A DNA stretch of 64,000 nucleotides from Paenibacillus sp. 1781tsa1 (lineage in GTDB: Bacteria; Bacillota; Bacilli; Paenibacillales; Paenibacillaceae), in contig NZ_JAMYWY010000001.1 of the NCBI RefSeq assembly GCF_024159265.1, positions 1,612,001 to 1,676,000 on the forward strand. The letters run 5' to 3'. The first letter of the stretch is position 1. Each line of letters starts with the position of its first letter. Below, piece by piece: positions 25,266-34,157 of this stretch. The notes beneath the pieces are model-generated. The model was not told the DNA's origin, did not search any database, and saw only the letters and a list, made by a program, of their open reading frames with translations. The position numbers and the translations under genes were made by a program.

Positions 25266-26483
25266 TTGATTGTACTGAAGGTTGTTCTGGTCTCAAAGGA
25301 TAGAGATTACATTAGCGCCTGGCTTGATTATGTACAGGGAGATTCGTCTGGTTTCCATGTGCGTTTCACGGCATTCTCCCAAAGGGATTCGTTCAAGGAT
25401 CATATGAATCAGCAGGAAGGTCGGGAATTACCGGATCTGGTTATTGCGGAACCGGAGTTTCTGAATGACTGGCTGAATAACGGGGGAGAAGGATCAGGTG
25501 TACCTTGGCTGATGCTTAGTGAAGGGCTGGAAGAGGTGGAAGAGGCGAAGCGGCTGATGAAATACCAACCCTTGCCTGCTTTGCTGGATGCTGTGATGCA
25601 TGCTTGTCGGCAGCCACGCCGCAAGAAGGTTCACCATCCGGGGCAAGAGACTCTCTCCATCGGTGTTGTATCCGCTTCGGGTGGAAGTGGCAAAACGGCA
25701 GTAGCCCTGCATATGGCGAAGCAACTGGGACTTGCAGGTTATGCTGTTCTCTATCTGAATCTGGAGACGCTGGACAGTACGCTCCCGTTTCTGGAAAAGG
25801 GACTAACTAGAAGTGGGCAGCGCCACCCGGATGCGGAGACGGGATTGTCACGCCTGTTATACGATCTGAAGGTGGGCAGAAAGGAATCCGGCAAGCAGTT
25901 ACAGGCGCTATCGAAGGGCGTAGATGGATATGTGGTCCGGCATGAAGCATTGAAATCCGATGTGTTCTGGCCATTATCGAATCGGAAAGAATTGTTGCAG
26001 ATGACTCGTGAGGATACGTCGAATCTGCTTCGTTATTTAACCGATTGCGGACAATATGACGTGTTGATTCTGGATGGGGATTCCGGATGGGATGGGCGCA
26101 GTGAAGGTGTACTAGATGCAGCAGATGCATTTGTCTGGTTGGTTGAGGATGATATATCTGCCATGCATCGATGGGGGCAATGGTTGCAGCATGCTGGACG
26201 AACGAAGCCAGATTTGTACGAAAGTATACTGGAGAGTTCACGCTTTGTGGTTAACAAATATCGGGACAATGTCGTCAATGTACTCCCACGCCCTGATCTG
26301 CATCTGGATGCAGTGTTGCCCTATATCCCTTCTTGGAAACAACTCAGTCAGGAGGAAGTCATGCTTAGTTCACCGATCTTCCAACGTGAAGTGAAGAGAT
26401 TATGTGCCCTGCTGGTACAAGATGGCGAAGAAGAATTGAAGCAGACGGGACGAATTCAGAAGCAGGATCGGTGGGCACTATGA
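25266..26483 (+). CDS. TadZ/CpaE-like pilus localisation ATPase
   Basis: A 405-residue protein, first in the Tad operon. Residues 1-125 resemble an atypical receiver domain (VVLVSKDRDYISAWLDY; LVIAEPEFLNDW), followed by a ParA/MinD-type ATPase with SASGGSGKTAVALHMAKQLG as deviant Walker A and YDVLILDGDSG as Walker B. TadZ proteins set the cell position of the pilus machine. The start is TTG 25266 after GGGAGGGAAGG. Its stop overlaps the tadA start (ATGA). Confidence 0.8.
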   Translation: MIVLKVVLVSKDRDYISAWLDYVQGDSSGFHVRFTAFSQRDSFKDHMNQQEGRELPDLVIAEPEFLNDWLNNGGEGSGVPWLMLSEGLEEVEEAKRLMKYQPLPALLDAVMHACRQPRRKKVHHPGQETLSIGVVSASGGSGKTAVALHMAKQLGLAGYAVLYLNLETLDSTLPFLEKGLTRSGQRHPDAETGLSRLLYDLKVGRKESGKQLQALSKGVDGYVVRHEALKSDVFWPLSNRKELLQMTREDTSNLLRYLTDCGQYDVLILDGDSGWDGRSEGVLDAADAFVWLVEDDISAMHRWGQWLQHAGRTKPDLYESILESSRFVVNKYRDNVVNVLPRPDLHLDAVLPYIPSWKQLSQEEVMLSSPIFQREVKRLCALLVQDGEEELKQTGRIQKQDRWAL

Positions 26484-27784
26484 CGGATTCATCCAATAGA
26501 ATATTGGATCGTGAAGAACAGTTTCAGATGATGCGCAGGGAAGTCAGGGCTGGCCTCGATTTAACCTCGTCTGCTGGAGATGATGAACTCTGGCAAGGGA
26601 TAGAGAGCAAAGTTCTCAGTGACCCGAAGCTGGATGATCTAACATCAGGAGAGCGTCATACGCTGGTACAGCGATTGTTTGACTCCTTTCGTGGATTAGA
26701 TATCTTGCAGCCACTTGTGGATCATCCCGATATTACGGAGATTATGATCAATAGTCACAAGGAGATTTTTGTGGAGCAGGAAGGTGAAGTCAACCAGATC
26801 ACCCTTGAATTTGAGTCCATGGAACGGCTCGAGGATATTATCCAGATGATTGTGTCCGGGGTAAACCGGATTGTGAATGAGTCTTCTCCAATCGTAGATG
26901 CCCGTTTAAAGGATGGTTCGCGGGTCAATATCGTGTTGCCTCCTATTGCCTTGAAAGGTCCCACGATGACGATTCGTAAATTCCCCAGTGAACCGATGAA
27001 GATGTCCGATCTGATTGAAAAGGGAGCCCTGCATGAAGAAGCGGCAGAATTATTGCAGCAGTTGGTACGGAGTAAATACAACATCTTCATTGGAGGTGGA
27101 ACCGGATCGGGAAAAACGACCTTTCTGAACGCCTTATCACAGTTTATCCCTGCTGATGAGCGGATTATTACCATTGAGGATTCGGCTGAGTTACAGATTG
27201 TTACGGTACCAAATCTGGTATCACTGGAAACACGGAATGCAAACACCGAAGGCAAGGGACAGATATCTATTCGGGATCTGATCAAATCTTCCTTACGGAT
27301 GCGTCCGAACCGGATTGTGATTGGGGAAGTCAGGGGCGCAGAAGCTCTGGATATGTTACAGGCCATGAACACAGGTCATGATGGATCTTTATCAACTGGG
27401 CATGCGAATACCATCTCCGACATGATCAGCAGACTTGAAACGATGGTGCTCAGTGGTGCGGATCTCCCCATTGCGGTTGTAAGGCAGCAGATTAGTTCAG
27501 CAATCGATATTTTTGTACATCTATCCCGGCTGCGAGACCGCTCACGGCGGGTGACAGAAATTAGTGAAGTGATTGGTATGAAGAACGGTGAGGTTATGCT
27601 GAATCCACTCTTTCGTTTCCAGGAACAAGAAGAGCGTGAAGGCAAAATTATTGGCGGGTTAGTACAGGTTGGAAAGTTGAATCAGGTGGATAAAATTCAG
27701 ATGGCTGGGCTCGGGGAATGGCTGGATGAATACATAGAACAATGTAGTGTTGAAACAAATTCATCAGATAACAACGCAAATTAA
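26480..27784 (+). CDS. tadA: TadA/CpaF pilus assembly ATPase
   Basis: A 434-residue secretion ATPase. It has an N-terminal domain followed by DITEIMIN, the VDARLKDGSRVNIVLPP segment, Walker A GGGTGSGKTT (about residues 205-214), the Asp box IITIEDSAELQI, Walker B-region RMRPNRIVIGEVRG and the His box GHDGSLSTGHAN. It powers Flp pilus assembly with TadB and TadC in the membrane. The ATG at 26480 overlaps the previous stop; a longer frame from 26402 is inside tadZ and is not used. Confidence 0.95.
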   Translation: MTDSSNRILDREEQFQMMRREVRAGLDLTSSAGDDELWQGIESKVLSDPKLDDLTSGERHTLVQRLFDSFRGLDILQPLVDHPDITEIMINSHKEIFVEQEGEVNQITLEFESMERLEDIIQMIVSGVNRIVNESSPIVDARLKDGSRVNIVLPPIALKGPTMTIRKFPSEPMKMSDLIEKGALHEEAAELLQQLVRSKYNIFIGGGTGSGKTTFLNALSQFIPADERIITIEDSAELQIVTVPNLVSLETRNANTEGKGQISIRDLIKSSLRMRPNRIVIGEVRGAEALDMLQAMNTGHDGSLSTGHANTISDMISRLETMVLSGADLPIAVVRQQISSAIDIFVHLSRLRDRSRRVTEISEVIGMKNGEVMLNPLFRFQEQEEREGKIIGGLVQVGKLNQVDKIQMAGLGEWLDEYIEQCSVETNSSDNNAN

Positions 27785-27806
27785 AGTCATTGGAAGGTGA
27801 TTACTG

Positions 27807-28568
27807 TTGGGTGAAGCCAGACAGATGTTGACGGATTACACCGTATATACGCTTTCCCGGAGACAACGAATGGTCTGTATGCTGATCAGTGGTCTGCTCT
27901 TTTTTGGCATCGGAATTCTGTTCTACCATCACTGGTTGGCTGGAGCTATCCTGGCTGCGGGTTGCATATGGGTACCAAAACATTGGACTAAAGTGCTGTT
28001 GGAACGAAAAAGAATGACACTCAGTTTACATTTTAAGCAAGCGTTATATGCATTATCTTCTGCACTTGCCGCAGGAAAATCGGTGGAGAATGGATTCAAG
28101 GAATCCGTGGAAGATTTGCGGATGTTAAATCCGGAAGCCGATACCGATCTGATTCGTGAGTTTACGATATTGAGGACACGGATGGAGTATGGACAACCAA
28201 TAGAAGAGGCTCTACAGGATTTCTCGGATCGGGCGCAGATTGAGGATATTACGAACTTTGCAGATGTATTCATTACGTGCAAACGAACTGGGGGGGATCT
28301 GGTTGAGGTTGTGCGCCGTACCTCTGCGGTGATTGGTGAGAAGCTGGATATTCAGCAGGATATTATGGTCGCGGTATCACAGAAAAAGTTCGAATCGAAG
28401 GTGATGTTTGCCGCTCCATTTATTTTTTTGATATTTCTCAATCTGACCGCCAAGGACTTTATGGAGCCGTTATATAGCGGGATGGGTTACCTCATCTCTA
28501 GCGGTGCCTTGGCAGTACTCGCCTGCTGTTATCTGTGGATTAATCGCATTATGGATATCAAAGTATAA
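27807..28568 (+). CDS. tadB: TadB-like inner-membrane pilus protein
   Basis: A 253-residue type II secretion F-domain protein. Two N-terminal hydrophobic segments (ISGLLFFGIGILFYHHWLAG region) are followed by the cytoplasmic helical F domain with LYALSSALAAGKSVENGF and DITNFADVFITCKRTGGDLVEV, then C-terminal helices. The TTG at 27807 follows GGAAGGTGA. TadB and TadC form the platform on which TadA works. Confidence 0.88.
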   Translation: MGEARQMLTDYTVYTLSRRQRMVCMLISGLLFFGIGILFYHHWLAGAILAAGCIWVPKHWTKVLLERKRMTLSLHFKQALYALSSALAAGKSVENGFKESVEDLRMLNPEADTDLIREFTILRTRMEYGQPIEEALQDFSDRAQIEDITNFADVFITCKRTGGDLVEVVRRTSAVIGEKLDIQQDIMVAVSQKKFESKVMFAAPFIFLIFLNLTAKDFMEPLYSGMGYLISSGALAVLACCYLWINRIMDIKV

Positions 28569-28580
28569 GGAGCTGAAACG

Positions 28581-29450
28581 ATGCTGCTTCCCGTTATAGT
28601 CGCAGGGATGCTCGGAGCGGGATGGCTGGTGCTGGATCGAACCCGGGGACAGACCTACCGGCATCTGCGCAAGCTGGATATGGAAGGATTGCGACTGAAG
28701 AAATTGCATGGTCCCTTCCTGTTTATATTGGACAAGTTTGAGACTGGACGCAGATTGCCTGTGCTCATGTTTCGGATGCAACATGCTATTCAGAAAATGT
28801 ATGGCATACAGCACAGTGGGGAGAAAACGATGCTCTATTGCGCTGAAATGTTAACCTACACGTGGCTTATGTTACTGGCAGGTTGTCTGTTAACACTTGT
28901 TGGAGATATGGGCATCGGGGGTATGGTGGGTGGACTAGCGTTAGGAATAGCTTTACCTTTTGCACTCTATAAAGACCTCAATACCAAGGTCCAGCGGAGA
29001 GATCAGGACATTCTTATGGAGCTGCCCGAGTTGCTGAATCGAATTGTTCTGTTGGTGGGCGCTGGGGAGACCGTTCAGCGTGCCATCGTTCACTGTGTCA
29101 CAAGCCAGGGGGAACGGGATCATCCGCTGTACAACGAACTTAGAAAGACCGTGGGAGATTGGAATAACGGTTATTCGTTTCAACAATCATTTGAACAGTT
29201 CAGTCGCCGCTGCGGTGTGCAGGAAGTGACGATTTTTACAACAACCGTGCTGCTGAATTTCCGGCGTGGGGGAGGTGACTTTGTATTGGCGCTGCGGGAT
29301 CTGTCACATGTGTTGTGGGAGAAACGCAAGGCTGTCAGTCGGGCGAAGGGAGAACAGGCTTCTTCCAAATTGGTGTTTCCGATGGTACTGATCTTTTTTA
29401 CGATTGTGGTCATGATCGGGGCACCTGCTTTTATGATGATGAATATGTAG
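28581..29450 (+). CDS. tadC: TadC-like inner-membrane pilus protein
   Basis: A 289-residue F-domain protein paralogous to TadB. Membrane segments lie near residues 90-130 and at the C-terminus (LVFPMVLIFFTIVVMIGAPA). Between them are LPELLNRIVLLVGAGETVQR and FSRRCGVQEVTIFTTTVLLNFRRGGGDF, typical of TadC. ATG 28581 has AAGGAG upstream, 12 bases after tadB. Confidence 0.88.
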   Translation: MLLPVIVAGMLGAGWLVLDRTRGQTYRHLRKLDMEGLRLKKLHGPFLFILDKFETGRRLPVLMFRMQHAIQKMYGIQHSGEKTMLYCAEMLTYTWLMLLAGCLLTLVGDMGIGGMVGGLALGIALPFALYKDLNTKVQRRDQDILMELPELLNRIVLLVGAGETVQRAIVHCVTSQGERDHPLYNELRKTVGDWNNGYSFQQSFEQFSRRCGVQEVTIFTTTVLLNFRRGGGDFVLALRDLSHVLWEKRKAVSRAKGEQASSKLVFPMVLIFFTIVVMIGAPAFMMMNM

Positions 29451-29461
29451 GAGGAATTGGG

Positions 29462-29653
29462 ATGATGGAAGTGTTAAAAAACAAGGTAAGCGCATTTTGG
29501 AAGGAAGAGGACGGACTCGGCACGTTGGAGCTGATTCTGATTATCGGGGTTATTATCATTATTGCTTTGATTTTTAAAGACCAAATAACGGCACTAATCA
29601 AGTCTCTTCTTAGCAAAGTGGATACAAAAAGTAATGAATTTTTCCCGGGTTAA
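29462..29653 (+). CDS. flp: Flp-type (class IVb) major pilin
   Basis: A 63-residue prepilin. A short charged leader, MMEVLKNKVSAFWKEEDG, is followed by LGTLELILIIGVIIIIALIF. Cutting after the glycine puts glutamate at position +5, as prepilin peptidases require; +6 is leucine rather than the usual tyrosine or phenylalanine. ATG 29462 or 29465 can start, with AGGAGGA upstream. It overlaps the next gene by 20 bases. Confidence 0.88.
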   Translation: MMEVLKNKVSAFWKEEDGLGTLELILIIGVIIIIALIFKDQITALIKSLLSKVDTKSNEFFPG

Positions 29654-30311
29654 CAGGCTGAAGAAGGAAGAAGGGAGCTTCACCGTTGAAGCCTCCCTGA
29701 TCTTCCCTGTCGTGCTGTTTATTCTTGTGTTGTTGCTCTTCTTTACCATGTACATGTATCAAAAGACATTCTTGACTCAACATGCCTATGCAGCTTCTGA
29801 GCGTGCAGCCTATAGTTGGGACAACAGTCACAAACAGGCGATGACGGGTGAATATGTTGCTGGAGAACATGACAGTCTGTACTGGAGACTGACGGATGAT
29901 CGTATGCTTGGAGCGCTGTTTGGCTGGGCGGGAGCGGACAATCAGGTTAGCATATCTGTACCTGCTCGTGAAGGCGGAAGTCTCTCGGAACAGAAATTAG
30001 CACAAGCAGTTCAACAGATGCCCTCAGCCATGAAAGGAACAATTGAGTATCAGAATTCTCTGATTCAGCGGAAAGTAACGACCAAGCTGGAACAAGTAAT
30101 CTCTTTGCCTCTTCCTTCTTTTCTGTTCGATTCAGGTAACCGTGTGTTGACCCAAGGATCATCCGCGGTTGTTGAACCGGTGGAATTCATTCGAACGGTA
30201 GATCTGGTCCGTTATTACGCAGCCAAGTTTAAAGGCAAAGGCGGAGAAGCTGCGAGTACTGCCGCGGAAGCAGGACAGGTTGTGCAGCATTTTGGCAAAA
30301 GCAGAAAGTGA
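29634..30311 (+). CDS. TadE-like pseudopilin protein
   Basis: A 225-residue protein with a short basic leader and KKEEG|SFTVEASLIFPVVLFIL, where glutamate is again +5 after glycine, so it is a probable substrate of the peptidase encoded at 33593. One membrane helix is followed by an extracytoplasmic domain of about 180 residues. TadE-like proteins are minor pilins or assembly factors. ATG 29634 lies within the end of flp. Confidence 0.8.
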   Translation: MNFSRVNRLKKEEGSFTVEASLIFPVVLFILVLLLFFTMYMYQKTFLTQHAYAASERAAYSWDNSHKQAMTGEYVAGEHDSLYWRLTDDRMLGALFGWAGADNQVSISVPAREGGSLSEQKLAQAVQQMPSAMKGTIEYQNSLIQRKVTTKLEQVISLPLPSFLFDSGNRVLTQGSSAVVEPVEFIRTVDLVRYYAAKFKGKGGEAASTAAEAGQVVQHFGKSRK

Positions 30312-30330
30312 GAAAAGGAGGAGGGCGGAG

Positions 30331-32520
30331 CTGTTTAGAAAAAAAGACGGTGAGTTGGGGGCCGTAACCCTTTTTTTAATATTAATCTTGGCCGGAGTTT
30401 ATATGTTTGTCGCTATATTTATTGATTATGCTCGTATAGCGGCATTCAAGGTGCAGACTGAACGAATGACTCATGCTGCGATGAGATCCGTCATGTCAGC
30501 CTATGACACCTCACTACGGGAGTATGGTTTATTCGGGTATGGCGACAGTAGTGGGGATGCGATTATGGCTAAAGTGCTGAATGATAGCGTGAAGCCTTCA
30601 TCTGTGAAAGATGGATTCCCCATTCTGGATATCCAGTGGGATACAACTACGCTGAGCATGGAGCGTGAACTGGGCAGATACGATATATTTAATCGCCAGA
30701 TTCAGGAGGATATGAAGTATCGGGCTCCGGTTGACTTTACCCTTGAAGTGATCAATCGGTTCAAACCGATGTCAGACGAGATGAAGGAAGCCTCGCACAC
30801 GGTAGACTTGTTGAAAAAATTGCAGAAGTTATATGACAAACGTGAAGAATTGTTGGATGAAGCCATTGCCAATCAGACGGAATCCGCGGAGAAGCTGAAG
30901 AATCTTCCGAAGTTAATCATGGACCCGCCTTCACAGGCCATCTATGAAGAAATGTTGGAAGAAACACCAGAGACAGCTGCCGAGGCAGCGGCACGTTATG
31001 CAGATTATCTTAACAAGAAACAGGCAGATGAGGGATTGCCGTTCAGAGAGCAACAATACATATTGGAACTGGCTCGTTATCGGACTGGTGTTGGTAATGT
31101 GGTGACAGGCATCAGCATGGTCATACAACCGGCGTTACAGGCCCATCAAACGAAGCTGGAGGAAGCACAGTCCAAGATCGAAGAAGCACGCAAGATTAAT
31201 GAGGAAATGAAACGTGTGATCGCGGAGGGGGAGAACCGTTCGGAGAATGCCAGTTACGATAACGTGGGCAACTCAAATCTGCCTGGAACGAGTCTTACAT
31301 CTACAGGATCAGCCACTGAAGCCAAAAGTACACGTTCTCTTGCTTCGGAGCTTGTGAGGGCAGATACCCTATTCGAGCAGTTGAAGGCACGAGTTGTTTC
31401 CCAGAATACGGACTTCGACAACGTCAGAAGAGACAATATGGAATTGAATACACATCTTCGTAGTGTCACGGGCATGAGTGGGGTTCCGATTAAACCCGCG
31501 GTCAGACAGGCAAGTCAGATTACCGAACGATATATGGACACCTATGTACGTAGCGGTCCTGCCAACCTCATTCAACAGAGTAAGCAGCAGCTGGAGAGTG
31601 GTCGTGGGTCGGATGCTGAGCGCAAAGCGAATGATAAGGAATCCAAAGGGAAATTAAAGGAAGTTAAACGAATCTTGTCGCAGATTCAGAATGGAAGTGC
31701 TGGTTCCATGGAAGCTTTCAAACAGCTAGAGGAATATTACAACGCTAATATTGCTTTTAATGAGGCTAGTCGTGAGGAATCCAAAAAGGCAGAGATTGCT
31801 GGTGATCCCTATGACTCTGGTGGCGATGCCATGAAGGGAATGGACAGTTTGTTTGGCGGGATGTCAGGTCTGCTGGATAGTCTTGGCGACGAATTGTTCC
31901 AGAATGAATACGCTCTAGCCTATTTCAACTCCATGGATTTTGGTCAACTATTTACCTGGACTGAAGGTGGTGGAGATGCGGGTGATGTCTTCAAATTGGA
32001 GAATCAGGAACTGGAGTATATCGTTTACGGGTTTCATAATCCTTCGGGTAACATCGCTGCGGCATATGCGGAGATATTTGGGATGCGCCTGGCTATTCGA
32101 ACCGCAGAAGGGTTAATTGAGCACAGCAAGCTTGGGAACCCACTTCTGGTATTATCGGCGGCAATCTTATACGGGATTACAAACGCCATCGCGGATATGG
32201 TGAAACTAGCAAAAGAGGGCAGTGTGGAATTGTCAAAGTATATCAAAGTCAAATTGACGTATAGGGACCATCTTCGATTGTTCCTATTGATGAACAGCAA
32301 CAATGAACGCAAAATGTCCAGAATGCTGGCGTTAATTCGATTAAATACGGGTGTGAATCCAGATGAGAAACAGACGTATGCTTCGGGTAACATGCGCAGC
32401 AGCATCAAGTTGTGGTTTTTACCAGGGGTGGTTAGAAGCATAGGTGCAGTTATGGGTAGTGCGGATCAGGTTGAAGATGGGCGATTTTTCATTGAGCGGA
32501 AGGCGGATTATTCCTATTGA
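30331..32520 (+). CDS. TadG-like large surface pilus protein
   Basis: A protein of about 730 residues. After FRKKDGELGAVTLFLILILAG (one N-terminal helix) comes a long extracytoplasmic region rich in helical charged repeats (for example EEAQSKIEEARKINEEMKRV, likely coiled coil), and no enzyme motif. TadG-like proteins have such an architecture. The start is uncertain: GGAGGAGGG at 30317-30325 points to a CTG at 30331, whereas the in-frame TTG at 30280 lies deep in the previous gene without a site. Two conserved-looking hydrophobic helices occur near residues 630-660. Confidence 0.75.
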   Translation: MFRKKDGELGAVTLFLILILAGVYMFVAIFIDYARIAAFKVQTERMTHAAMRSVMSAYDTSLREYGLFGYGDSSGDAIMAKVLNDSVKPSSVKDGFPILDIQWDTTTLSMERELGRYDIFNRQIQEDMKYRAPVDFTLEVINRFKPMSDEMKEASHTVDLLKKLQKLYDKREELLDEAIANQTESAEKLKNLPKLIMDPPSQAIYEEMLEETPETAAEAAARYADYLNKKQADEGLPFREQQYILELARYRTGVGNVVTGISMVIQPALQAHQTKLEEAQSKIEEARKINEEMKRVIAEGENRSENASYDNVGNSNLPGTSLTSTGSATEAKSTRSLASELVRADTLFEQLKARVVSQNTDFDNVRRDNMELNTHLRSVTGMSGVPIKPAVRQASQITERYMDTYVRSGPANLIQQSKQQLESGRGSDAERKANDKESKGKLKEVKRILSQIQNGSAGSMEAFKQLEEYYNANIAFNEASREESKKAEIAGDPYDSGGDAMKGMDSLFGGMSGLLDSLGDELFQNEYALAYFNSMDFGQLFTWTEGGGDAGDVFKLENQELEYIVYGFHNPSGNIAAAYAEIFGMRLAIRTAEGLIEHSKLGNPLLVLSAAILYGITNAIADMVKLAKEGSVELSKYIKVKLTYRDHLRLFLLMNSNNERKMSRMLALIRLNTGVNPDEKQTYASGNMRSSIKLWFLPGVVRSIGAVMGSADQVEDGRFFIERKADYSY

Positions 32521-32549
32521 GTGATTAGGATCGTTTCGGTGGAGGGATT

Positions 32550-33581
32550 ATGGATAAGCAGCAACAATATGAAAAAGAAAGAGCACAATTAGAGATTAGG
32601 TTAACCAGAATAATCAGATTGCAACGTTTGAAGTTTCTGAATAAGCAGATATGTTCTCCGAAAAAGGAACAGGGCAGCATGGTTCTGGAAGCCTCACTGG
32701 TGTTACCTGTCTTTCTGTTCTTTATCATGTTTCTCATCTTCATTGTGCAAATGACTCTAATCTCCACAGCGCTGCAGAGCACAGCAGGAGAAGCGGTGAA
32801 GCAGTTATCAACGAAAATATATCCGGTTTCCCTTGCATTTACCCCTTCGGATTCTGCAGGTGGTGAAGGCTCTGGAGGAGGGTGGAAGATACCGGAGTTG
32901 TCTCTGACAGAGTGGGCAGAAGGTTATGCTTCTTCTCTGCCCGAGCCATTAAGTGATTGGGTACGTTCAGCGGCGGCCAGTGGTGAACAGCCACTACAGG
33001 AGATCAAGACATCCGTTTTGGAAACCGTACTTGATCCCACGGTAAAACCGCTGCTTCAACCTTTTATCGAACCAACTCTGCTGGATATGGAACGGGTTCA
33101 TGTGAATGGGATTTCCATACCTGATCTCAAAAACAAAACAAATCCATATTTCCGACTTGAACTGAGTTATGAATTGCCGGTAAAAGTCCCCTTTCTCAGT
33201 AAACCGCTTCGGATTCAGGCTGCTGCGGCAGAACGGGTATGGATTGGAGATACCGGAGAAGGGGCAGATGGCAGTTCAGGAGATGGGGATACTGCGGGTT
33301 CAGCAACGGTACTGTCGAAGCCTGACCCGGCATACATAGGCAACAATGCAACGATTAAGGTAAAGGTTGAACCAGGAGCGACAGCCAATTTAACGATATT
33401 TTACAAGTCAGGTGAAAGTTCCGCGAAGCACATCGGCTGGGCCACCGCGGATGAGAATGGAATGATCGAATGGACCTGGTTTGTTGGTACTCGGACAACA
33501 GAAGGAACATGGAGTTTTGTTGTCGAGACAGGAGACGGTGCCAAGACAGAGACTACGTTTAACGTGGCCTCCAGGAAATAA
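32550..33581 (+). CDS. TadE-like protein with C-terminal Ig-like domain
   Basis: A 343-residue protein. A basic N-terminal 40 residues precede KKEQG|SMVLEASLVLPVFLFF with glutamate +5, a third pilin-type signal in this operon. The extracytoplasmic part ends in about 85 residues (KPDPAYIGNNATIKVKV to TTFNVASRK) with strand patterns of a bacterial Ig-like fold, and a Gly/Ser-rich linker before it. ATG 32550 has GGTGGAGGG upstream. It could be a tip or adhesive minor subunit (inference). Confidence 0.75.
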   Translation: MDKQQQYEKERAQLEIRLTRIIRLQRLKFLNKQICSPKKEQGSMVLEASLVLPVFLFFIMFLIFIVQMTLISTALQSTAGEAVKQLSTKIYPVSLAFTPSDSAGGEGSGGGWKIPELSLTEWAEGYASSLPEPLSDWVRSAAASGEQPLQEIKTSVLETVLDPTVKPLLQPFIEPTLLDMERVHVNGISIPDLKNKTNPYFRLELSYELPVKVPFLSKPLRIQAAAAERVWIGDTGEGADGSSGDGDTAGSATVLSKPDPAYIGNNATIKVKVEPGATANLTIFYKSGESSAKHIGWATADENGMIEWTWFVGTRTTEGTWSFVVETGDGAKTETTFNVASRK

Positions 33582-33592
33582 GGAAGGGGATG

Positions 33593-34108
33593 ATGGAGGT
33601 GGAGTGGTTCTACATTGCCTGTGGCCTATACATTATTGCAGCTTTTGTTACAGATATTCGTTTCATGAAAATTCCAAATCGATTGACTTTACCCGTGACT
33701 GTTGCAGGTGTACTGGCCCATATCATATGGGGAGGTTGGGATGGTTTCTTGTTCTCAGCCGCTGGATTTGCAGCAGGTTTTGGTATTTTGTTTCTGATGT
33801 ATGCGATTGGCGCAGTAGGGGCAGGAGATGTGAAATTGTTTGGTGCGATTGGCGCATGGACGGGACTTGCTTTTGGCATTCATGTGATTATTTACTCCGT
33901 TTTGTATGCAGGAGCCATTGGTTTAGTGATACTTCTATTCCGCAAAGACTCAGCGAAACGGATTCGGGGCATGGCAGGCAATCTTGCCGGGTTCTTTATG
34001 CTTGGTTCCCTCAAGCTGCTGAACAAAGAGAAGACATTAAAGTTTCCATTTATGCTTGCGGTATTGCCCGGGTTTATCACGGTGCTTATCTCAGTAATTT
34101 TCCCTTAG
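33593..34108 (+). CDS. TadV/CpaA-type prepilin peptidase
   Basis: A 171-residue A24-family aspartyl protease with six hydrophobic segments. The catalytic aspartates are Asp21 (TDIRFMKIPN) and Asp79 in GAVGAGDVK, the GxGD motif. It lacks the N-terminal methylase domain of PilD, as is normal for Tad systems. The ATG at 33593 or 33590 starts, after AGGAAGGGG. It should process the three Gly|xxxxGlu proteins upstream. Confidence 0.92.
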   Translation: MEVEWFYIACGLYIIAAFVTDIRFMKIPNRLTLPVTVAGVLAHIIWGGWDGFLFSAAGFAAGFGILFLMYAIGAVGAGDVKLFGAIGAWTGLAFGIHVIIYSVLYAGAIGLVILLFRKDSAKRIRGMAGNLAGFFMLGSLKLLNKEKTLKFPFMLAVLPGFITVLISVIFP

Positions 34109-34157
34109 ATGAAGGAGTAAAGAAATTTGAGAGTAACAATGGAAAGAGAGGATTGGC

